64,000 nucleotides of DNA, taken from NCBI GenBank assembly GCA_023375785.1, contig SZWC01000031.1, forward strand, positions 556,415 through 620,414, in the 5' to 3' direction. The position numbers were made by a program, and so were the translations under genes. Positions 57,474 through 64,000 of the stretch are shown here, piece after piece. Within the stretch, counting starts at the first letter, position 1. Each line of letters starts with the position of its first letter. Under the pieces are notes generated by a model, which ran no database searches, had not been told where the DNA came from, and saw nothing but the letters and a program-made list of their open reading frames with translations. The DNA comes from Penium margaritaceum (taxonomy: Eukaryota; Streptophyta; Zygnematophyceae; Desmidiales; Peniaceae).

Positions 57474-57832
57474 ATGGCAATAGCAGGCGTCGTAACAGCA
57501 GCCCAGCCCTTGGAGGGGCTTGTAGGACGCACCAACTTCACATTTTGGAAGATCCGTACTAGCCTCCTTTTCGAGGAGAGGGGATTGTGGAAGGTTGTGA
57601 GCGGCGGCGAGCGCGCTCCGCCTCCACAGGCAAAAGACATCACCGTAGTGGAGGTAGTGGTAGGGAAGACGCCGCAGAAAGGTGCATCAGATGCAAGTTC
57701 ATCTACAACTCCAGCGGCGGCATATGAGGAGTGGAAGAAGACGAACACGCAGGCCTATAGGCTGCTTGTCAACACCATCTCCAACCCGCATCTTCAGTAC
57801 GCGACTAACAAGGCTACTGCAAAAGAGGGGTG
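57474..57832 (+). pseudogene. Gag N-terminal remnant, plus arm
   Basis: From the conserved gag ATG at 57474 (LEGLVGRTNFTFWKIRTSLL) for about 360 bp, then the strand of the matching sequence switches. Part of the snap-back element; broken. Confidence 0.8.
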
Positions 57833-58012
57833 CGATGCTGCGGTGATGCCTTTTCCCTGTGGAGGCGGAGCGCGCTCGTCGCCGCTTACAACCTCCCATA
57901 AGCCCCTCTCTTCCAAAAGGAGGCAGGTACGGATCTTCCAAAACGTGAAGTTGGCACGTCCTTCCAGCCTCTCCAAGGGCTGGGCTGCTGTTACCACGCC
58001 TGCTGCTGCCAT
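57833..58012 (-). pseudogene. Gag N-terminal remnant, minus arm
   Basis: On the minus strand this starts at ATG 58012 (LERLEGRANFTFWKIRTCLL) and runs to the strand switch at about 57833. It is shorter than the plus arm, so the two arms are offset. Confidence 0.8.
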
Positions 58013-58646
58013 TTTGAGCCTTGGTGATGCTCAGCGCTGCCCTTGAGTAGCGGCGCTACCCCTGCTTCTACTACAGCTTCTGCCAGAAATCTATGTGACA
58101 GGAAATGGACTGTAGAGGCCAGCAGACTGCGAATTTTGAAAAAACGGAGCCCACCACTACATAATTCAGCTCCAAACCTTTCAGACTGACCCATAAAAAA
58201 GTGTCATCAACAGGGGATTGTGAAAGATATGCCCTCTTGAAAACAGCGTATGCTTCTGCTCCTACTCCAGCTCACATCAGCCAGCTTGTAAACGGCGTTT
58301 CTCCCAAACGTACCCATGGAATGCAAAGATTTTTGTACCAAGAGAAGGTTTAGGAAAACGGATTCAATTCGTATGTGCTTCTTTTTAAATTCGACAAAGA
58401 AACGAGAGAGTTAGGGTCATGACAAGGCGATATTATTACTCTGAGAGAAGAGTGTAGCCCTGGTCGTCCTCGTTTTGCGCATAACTCTCAATCTGACCGT
58501 TGGATCTTTGTGCTATTGAACTCGTTGGAAAGCTTGTTTCTTGAAATTGAATATCTAGTGGTCGATCATGAAGATTAGTGAAGGTTTGACCTCAACCCGT
58601 CACTGTCAAAGTGACGGCCTGTGCTGGCTGAAAGTGGCAGAATTTG

Positions 58647-58658
58647 GCTCTGATACCA
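58647..58658 (-). other. Primer-binding site (snap-back element, minus)
   Basis: GCTCTGATACCA on the plus strand, the exact inverse of the site at 56827-56838, two bases from the LTR. Confidence 0.92.
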
Positions 58659-58660
58659 AG

Positions 58661-59399
58661 TGTTGGAACTGGAGGAGAGAGGGAACCTTTGAGCAGCCAG
58701 CATGTGGGACTGGAAGGGCATCACTTGTGCTGAAGAATGGTTGTTGAATCACTCAAAATGATGGAGTACAAATAGAGCTAGATCTTGGGCAAGTCAGCCC
58801 TCTCACAAGCCACACCTCTTAGCCATGTGGGCTAAGGCTCACACACTAGAGTCCATAATCTCACACAAGAGAGGAAATCAGCCTAGCAAGCAGGCTGACC
58901 ACTCACACACGACCTAGAGAGCTAGGAAATGCTCTCACGGCACACTTCTAGTGGTCACATAACCCACAATCACATGGAAGATCGCCATGTGTCCATGGCT
59001 AGCACACAAGGATCTCACCTCACCTAAAAAGTAAGGAGAGGTACCCTTTTCCTAGTCAGCACACTCTGACAAGGCAACCCAAGAATCTTGGACCTTTTTG
59101 GATATTTCTCCCATCAGGTCTTGACCCTAGACCTCTTGCCTTTTTCTTTTCTCAGGCTAAGGCATGGAGCCATCGCCCATGGTCACCCGGATATTGGCGG
59201 TCGATGACCCCGGAAACTTCAAAAATTCATATCTCCCAATCCGACTGTTGGATCGGCCTCAAACTTGGACCGTAGACATTTTTGCCACCTCATCTTTCCA
59301 ATGGTGAAGTTGGATTGACAATCGGAGCAAGCATCTGGTAGTTTCCTCGAACTTGCTCCTATGGACCTGAAACTGAGTCGGATGGCTCCTTTTCCAACA
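58661..59399 (-). repeat. Snap-back element, inverted LTR
   Basis: Starts TGTTGGAACTGGAGG and ends CTTTTCCAACA; 739 bp, a complete A LTR in minus orientation. Confidence 0.9.
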
Positions 59400-59549
59400 C
59401 ACACAAGGGATAAAATCTGCCTAGGAATGAGGCAAAGAAATCACACACGACCTATAGAAGCATTAACAACCATTCTTCAGCACAAGTCATGCCCTTCCAG
59501 TCCTACATGCTCGCTGCTCCAAGGCTTCCTCTCTCCTCCAATTCTGACA
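59400..59549. repeat. LTR pieces closing the snap-back element
   Basis: 59400-59460 resembles an inner part of the A LTR in minus orientation ('cacacaagggataaaatc' to 'acacgacctatag'). 59461-59549 is the A LTR 3' tail in plus orientation, ending TTCTGACA. Confidence 0.7.
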
Positions 59550-59554
59550 GAGGA
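59550..59554. repeat. Target duplication GAGGA, right copy
   Basis: Right copy of the duplication flanking the snap-back element. Confidence 0.88.
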
Positions 59555-60108
59555 AAAGGCAATGGTGGCGGTGGAAAGAATTCAAAGCGTCCTGGGAAGT
59601 GCCATAACTGTGGCAAGCCTGGGCATTGGGCACGGGAGTGCAGGACTCCCAAGAAGGAAGACAGAGATCATGGTGGTAGATATGAGGGCAAAGGAAAGGG
59701 TAAGAAGGAATTGACAAGCATGATGGCTGAGAGCGTGTCGGTAACCAAGGGAGCCGCACTGCTCAAGCGTGGAACCTACGAGCTCGACTCTCGTACGAAC
59801 CACCACTCTTCAAGGGAGACGGATGGGTTCATCTCCATTGGGGACACTGATCGTCGCTTCAGGTGTGCCAATGGCAGCCTTGTCCAAGGCTAGGGAGATA
59901 TGTTGACGAGCATCAACGTGAACGGTGCTAAAAAAGACTTGAAGCTGGAGAACGTCGTCTACATGCCGTTTTTTTGCGGCAAAGCTCTTGTCAGTGTCCA
60001 AAATAACAGACCACAGCATGACGGTCGTCTTCATGGAGGAGGAGGCCGTGATTGTCAAGAACAAGGACACCAAGATCTCCTATCCCAAGGAGAGTCTTGT
60101 CGCACAGG
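59555..60108 (+). pseudogene. Family C gag end and protease remnant, right part
   Basis: Continues the family C coding region after the snap-back insertion: Gly-rich stretch, CCHC knuckle (CHNCGKPGHWARECRTPKK), a lysine/glycine-rich stretch (GGRYEGKGKGKKELTSMM) and a protease region (ELDSRTNHHSS; RCANGSL; SINVNGAKKDLKLENVVYMP). The protease region is the part that recurs in inverse at 1541-1666 and 3286-3430. It is interrupted at 60109 by the family B element. Broken. Confidence 0.8.
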
Positions 60109-60448
60109 TGTTGAAAAATTGCCCCTCGCATGCCCAAGTGCGGCGCCGGGAGGCGCTGACGAGCCGCCAGAAAATGAAAACTCCGCTCCGGAGGATCTGG
60201 CGACTTGACATTTGCTCGGATTGTAAAATGGAGGATTTTCCTTTAAATTTGACGAGTCGCTGAATCCGGTGGAAGTTCTTTCGCCGCAATCGGACAAGTA
60301 TTGAGGGAGATATGGCCTTCCAAAGTTGGGGTATGCGCAGCGGCTCTGGGAGCCGGCTGCGACTAGAAATCCGGTCGATAATCGACCGGACCGACTAACA
60401 AAAATACCATGTGGAGAAAATGCTCCGATAGGCCTGCCGAGGCGTCCG

Positions 60449-60486
60449 GTGGATGATCCACCTGATCCGGCGGATCATCCACCGGA
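60449..60486. repeat. Short GGTGGATGATCC palindrome cluster in B LTR
   Basis: GGTGGATGATCCACC at 60449-60463 is nearly self-complementary, and the related GGCGGATCATCCACC and 'ccggatcc' follow. The solo B LTR has the same cluster in inverse near 40310-40350. Role unknown. Confidence 0.5.
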
Positions 60487-60870
60487 TCCAGTAGTGCAGG
60501 TTGTTACTGCGGGACTTCGCCAAAATCCTGGCTCGACGTCCGAAACTCAGTAGTACGTTTTGTTACTCGGGGACTTCGTCAAAATTCTGACTGCAGGTCC
60601 GCGGACAGGTTTCGAACCTCGTCACACCCCATCACCAAACACGACCCAAAAGTGTATAGGGTGCGTGGAAACAGTGTAGGGGACCCATACACCATGTGCA
60701 ATGAGACATGCGCATTGGGAAAGGCGCTTCGCACGTGAATGAAGGCGCCACGGCGAGTGGCGGCGTCAGGCTTCTGTGGTGGGTGAGACGTGCGCTTCGG
60801 CAATCATAACTTGAGCTACGCTTGGCCGAATCGCGCGCGTTTTGGTGCGTTTGAAAGCTCATGACTAGCC

Positions 60871-60878
60871 CTATAAAT
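60871..60878 (+). promoter_or_regulatory. TATA box candidate in B LTR
   Basis: CTATAAAT in the last quarter of the LTR, also present in the solo B LTR. A good match to a plant TATA box. Promoter role inferred from position. Confidence 0.5.
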
Positions 60879-61085
60879 GTTGTATTCATGTTCATGTTAA
60901 AAAACTAACGCAAAACGACGTTATTCCCTTCGCAAACTGACTGTCTCTAAATTCCTGATCACATAGCGTGAGGCGACCAAAAAGCTCACGCTTAGTCTCA
61001 GATTCGCCCAAAACAGTAGACGTGAGTCACTAGAGGCGATCAAACAAACGACGGGACTGCACCACGCGGATCTCATCCTGACAAA

Positions 61086-61098
61086 GGGTTATGGACCC
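61086..61098 (+). other. Primer-binding site, tRNA-iMet anticodon arm (family B)
   Basis: GGGTTATGGACCC, one mismatch to the complement of the tRNA-iMet anticodon arm, two bases after the LTR end. Same site type as family C at 36541. Confidence 0.72.
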
Positions 61099-61269
61099 AT
61101 GGGTCTGAACGCCTTCAACGTTCACGTCTTCCGCAGCGCATGGGATCGTCATCTTGGACGTCGCCGTGAAGTTCTGAGAACTCATCAAAGTAGCAGCTGT
61201 GCACATGGCGCAGAAGGAGACGCAGCCCATTCAGAAGTATGCGAGCGGCCCGGGTTTTGGACTATGGAG

Positions 61270-62583
61270 GTGGAGGAGGCCAACAGGCGGTGCCTGGATT
61301 CCGGGGTCGAGGAGCACACCCAAGTCGAGAAGGTGGGGTTCGTCACCTACGAGAAGTCCTCAAAGTCAATGGTGGTCGCGAACGACAAAGTCGAGCCGGC
61401 GGCCGGCCAAGGCGACGTGGAGGTGGAAGTCGTGGTGGGCGATAAGAACGAGCTGTGCACAATTCGTGATGTGCAGCACGTCCCCGGCCTGGCTGACATT
61501 TTGAGTGTCAGCCGCTTGACGGACAAGGGGTATGAGGTGCTCTTCCGCAGGAAAGGTGCAGTGGTGCGCATCGACGGCAACGGCGAGGTCGTGCTCGAGG
61601 CGAAGCGCGAGGGCGGTCTCTACATTGTGGAGACCAAGGTGGTCCCCGCGGCATCCGACGCAGCAGATTCGCAGGAGCGCGTCGTCAACATGGCCAAGGG
61701 AGGAAGCGCTGATCTGGAGCTCTGGCACCGACGGTTGGGGCATTCGGCGCCCGCAACCGTTAAGGAGATGGCGAAGCGCGACATGGTGTGCGGCCTCGTC
61801 ATCGACGGTGCAGACGCGGCAGCAGATGCAACAGCGCACAAAAAGTACGAGCCTTGCATTTTGGAGAACACGGCTCGCGCAAAGGACCTGCTGGAGGTCG
61901 TGCACAGCGACGTGTGCGGACCGTTCAAAACGCCGTCAAACGGCGGCTTCAGATACTTCGTCACCTTCATTGACAACTGAAGCAGGAAGCTCTACGTATA
62001 CTTCATGAAGAAGAAAGGCGAGGTCCTGGACCGGCTGAAGGAGTACGTCGCAGCGGTGGAGAGGCAGACTGGCCGGAAGGTCAGAGCGCTACGCAGCAAC
62101 AATGGGGGAGAGTACGTGGGCTGCAGCGGGTGGATGAAGCAGCAGGGCATCAAGTTGGAACCCACTACGCCGTACTCGCCACAGTCCAACGGAGTGGCGG
62201 AGCGGGCGAACCAGACGCTGCTCAACATGGTGCGGACCATGCTTGTGGATGCGGGGTTGCCGCGAGGTTTCTGGGCGGAGGCTATGCATGCAGCGAGCTA
62301 CACCATCAACATCACCCCAACAGCGGTGCTGAAGGGTAAGGGTGGCTGGAAGACGCCGCAGGAGGTTTGGAGCGGGCGTAAGCCAAACGTGGCGCACCTG
62401 AAGGTGTTGGGGTGCAAGGCGCACGCGATGGTGCAGGCGGCGCAACGACGTAAGAGCAAGCTGGAACCGCGGGCGAAGCCATGCTTGTTCCTCACCTACG
62501 GGAGCACACAAAAGGCGTATCGGCTTTGGGACACGCGCACGCAAGAGATCATCCGCAGCTGTGACGTCGAGTTCGACAAGTAG
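61270..62583 (+). pseudogene. B1 protease, pre-integrase and integrase remnant
   Basis: Protease near 61290-61600, with LDSGVEEHTQVEKVGF as the active-site region and VQHVPGLADILSVSRLTDKG downstream, as in copia proteases. GAG-pre-integrase near 61710-61860 (LELWHRRLGHSAPATVKEMA). Integrase near 61890-62560 with acidic residues in VHSDVCGPF, RSNNGGEY (Asn in place of the usual Asp before the GGEY block) and GVAERANQT, and the copia C-terminal block (PQEVWSGRKPNVAHLKVLGC). The pattern is standard, with wording clearly different from family A. Classed as broken. Confidence 0.85.
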
Positions 62584-63066
62584 TAGAGCTTCAGCAGCAG
62601 TAGCAATGACATGAGCGTCGGGAACACTCCAAAACAGGGGGAGTGGTTCCAGCTCCTTGACTATGAGGAGGAGCCAGCAGACGCGGAGGTCGATGATGTA
62701 GCGTCGGAGCGCGACGATGCAGCAGGTGTAGCAGCCGACGCGGAGGACTCCGACGATGATGAAGCTGGGGTGGAGAAGCGGAATGATCTGTCGAAGGAGG
62801 CACCGCGGGTGCCAAAGCGCGCACTCCCGGCAGAGTTCGCGTCGGGCGTCGGAGAAAAATCCTTCGGACGCATCGCTCGTCCGGTTGATGGTTCACCGGA
62901 GCGGGAAGAATCCTCGAGAAGTCGTCCGGTCGATGATTCACCGGAGTCGGCTGAGTCGGAAGGATCGCAGTAGAGCGACGAGACGCCGCCAAGACTGCCG
63001 CGCCGCAGCGGGAGGCAGCGGAGAGCGGGGAAGCGTTTCGACGTAGGCACCGGTCGATGGATCGGC
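62584..63066 (+). pseudogene. B1 integrase-RT linker region
   Basis: An acidic, Asp/Glu/Ala-rich stretch (DYEEEPADAEVDDVASERDD) followed by Arg/Pro/Ser-rich sequence with repeated PVD(G/D)SPE units near 62880-62955. This is the usual variable linker between copia integrase and RT. No catalytic motif expected or seen. Confidence 0.65.
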
Positions 63067-64000
63067 ATGACGCGGTGCATGTTGGCTGCATCAACGGAAC
63101 CGACAACCGTGCGAGAGGCGCTTGCGCGGCCCGAGGGAAAGCAGTGGGACGCCGCCATCAAGTCGGAGTTGGCATCCATTGTAGAAAACGACACGTGGCA
63201 CCTGGTTGACAGGCCGAAAGACGCCAAGGTCATCGGCTCCAAGTGGGTCTTCAAGACCAAGTTCACGAAGGAAGGTGTGGTTGACAAGTACAAGGCACGG
63301 CTCGTGGCGAAGGGGTACGCACAGCGTAAGGGCAAGCACTATGATGAGACGTTCGCCCCCGTCGCCAAGTTCACAAGCATCCGGGCGATCCTTGCGGTGG
63401 CAGCCGCGAAGGACATGGAGCTCCACCAAATGGACATAAAGACGGCCTTCCTCAATGGCATCATCGACAAGGAAATCTACATGGAGGTGCCGGAGGGGGT
63501 GGAGGCGCCGGAGGGCAAGGTGTGCAAGCTGCGGAAGTCCTTGTACGGGCTAAAACAATCGCCCCGATGCTGGTACNCGGCTCGTGGCGAAGGGGTACGC
63601 ACAGCGTAAGGGCAAGCACTATGATGAGACGTTCGCCCCCGTCGCCAAGTTCACAAGCATCCGGGCGATCCTTGCGGTGGCAGCCGCGAAGGACATGGAG
63701 CTCCACCAAATGGACATAAAGACGGCCTTCCTCAATGGCATCATCGACAAGGAAATCTACATGGAGGTGCCGGAGGGGGTGGAGGCGCCAGAGGGCAAGG
63801 TGTGCAAGCTGCGGAAGTCCTTGTACGGGCTAAAACAATCGCCTCGATGCTGGTACTAACAGATGGACCGCTTCATGGCACAACTCGGCTTCAAGCGCTT
63901 TGAGGCGGATCACAGTGTGTACGTGCGGCGCAGCAAGAAGCTCCATCAGATTGTCGCACTCTACGTGGATGATCTGATCTTGTGCTCCTCATACCTGCCG
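63067..64000 (+). pseudogene. B1 reverse transcriptase remnant (cut by window edge)
   Basis: RT begins near 63100 (VREALARPEGKQWDAAIKSE) and continues with SKWVFKTKFTKEGVVDKYKA, QMDIKTAFLNGIIDKEIYME, KSLYGLKQSPRCWY, and the catalytic YVDDLILCS near 63964-63990. RNase H and the 3' LTR lie beyond the window. The stretch includes the N at 63577 with duplicated flanks. Confidence 0.87.
63298..63856. other. Assembly gap: N at 63577 between 279-bp direct repeats
   Basis: 63298-63576 and 63578-63856 are the same 279 bp with two visible differences, separated by one N. As at 45909, this looks like unmerged overlapping contig ends. Confidence 0.88.

Larger units (their letters stand above)
56085..59549. 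mobile_element. Inverted-repeat (snap-back) derivative of family A with target duplication
   Basis: A 3465-bp insertion bounded by GAGGA duplications. Order: LTR plus (56085-56824), primer site (56827-56838), leader, gag N-terminal part (57474-57832) plus; then gag N-terminal part (57833-58012), leader, primer site (58647-58658) and LTR (58661-59399) all minus; then a short minus LTR piece (59400-59460) and a plus LTR tail (about 59461-59549) ending TTCTGACA. The outer ends are thus a family A LTR start and LTR end in the plus direction, as integrase needs. It has no protease, integrase, RT or RNase H, so it would have depended on other A elements. It could have formed by template switching or self-priming during reverse transcription before integration, which is inference. 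Confidence 0.88.
60109..61083 (+). repeat. B1 5' LTR
   Basis: Starts TGTTGAAAAATTGCCCC and ends CATCCTGACA; 975 bp. It matches the solo LTR 39715-40688 in inverse orientation over its whole length. It contains a GATGATCCACC repeat cluster near 60450-60485. Confidence 0.9.
60109..64000 (+). mobile_element. Copia family B element B1 (runs off the right edge)
   Basis: 5' LTR 60109-61083, an anticodon-arm primer site at 61086-61098, then protease, GAG-pre-integrase, integrase, an acidic linker and RT, continuing past the window end. Coding sequence is clearly richer in G and C than family A, so it has a different history. Only a short stretch separates the primer site from the protease, so I do not see a typical gag. 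It interrupts family C coding sequence; its right flank is outside the window, so the target duplication cannot be checked. Broken, with a few breaks visible, and it contains a likely assembly duplication around an N at 63577. A solo LTR of the same family lies at 39715-40688. Confidence 0.88.

Noticed and set aside
61099-61270. A separate small gene between the B primer site and protease
   Set aside because: The stretch is short, has no recognisable domain and is in the place where gag should be. I treat it as element sequence.
60109-64000. Possibility of an envelope-bearing or large DNA-virus element
   Set aside because: Only copia-order pol domains are seen. There is no env-like, capsid-jelly-roll or polymerase B sequence in any frame examined.

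Overview
The window is a 64 kb block of nested, tandem and inverted LTR retrotransposons of the Ty1/copia (Pseudoviridae) superfamily. I find no host gene. The domain order (protease, GAG-pre-integrase, integrase, reverse transcriptase, RNase H), the exact TGGTATCAGAGC primer sites matching the 3' end of plant-type initiator Met tRNA, and the repeat density suggest a large, repeat-rich genome of the green plant lineage (land plant or charophyte alga). I cannot name the species. All elements are treated as fossils; every one I can judge is broken.

Four copia families are present. Family A dominates: LTRs of about 738 bp (TGTTGG...CCAACA), a leader of about 630 bp, a gag with a CCHC knuckle and a CAG-rich tail, then pol. 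Family C has LTRs of about 767 bp (TGTTGA...TTGACA) and a different gag. Family B is GC-rich, with LTRs of about 975 bp. Family D is one RT scrap at the left edge. A is primed at the tRNA 3' end. B and C carry a primer site complementary to the anticodon arm of the same tRNA, as in Drosophila copia.

Layout. 1-4282: D scrap, then a composite of A leader, A LTR, C protease piece and C LTR (minus strand) present twice, the second interrupted by an antiparallel solo C LTR with a 5-bp target duplication. 4283-35588: a long A array, with plus elements sharing LTRs (4922-16906) and then plus elements joined to inverted half-elements (16907-31496) and a last plus element (to 35588); one element carries a hAT-like MITE (21577-21903). 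35589-37437: C LTRs, one pair head to head with facing primer sites. 37438-42702: minus-strand A remnants with a solo B LTR (39715-40688). 42703-49266: the best-preserved A element, with target duplication GCCAT, inside a minus-strand A element that resumes at 49272. 51730-54800: two A LTR plus RNase H/RT pieces on the minus strand. 54803-60108: C LTR and C gag/protease, interrupted by a 3.5 kb inverted-repeat A derivative flanked by GAGGA (56085-59549). 60109-64000: a B element running off the right edge.

The most unusual feature is the set of snap-back A structures. One is flanked by a clean target duplication, so it probably integrated as a unit. Two others share the same junction between an LTR end and inverted integrase sequence. 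Both single-N positions (45909, 63577) are flanked by 237- and 279-bp near-identical direct repeats, which look like unmerged contig ends rather than biology.
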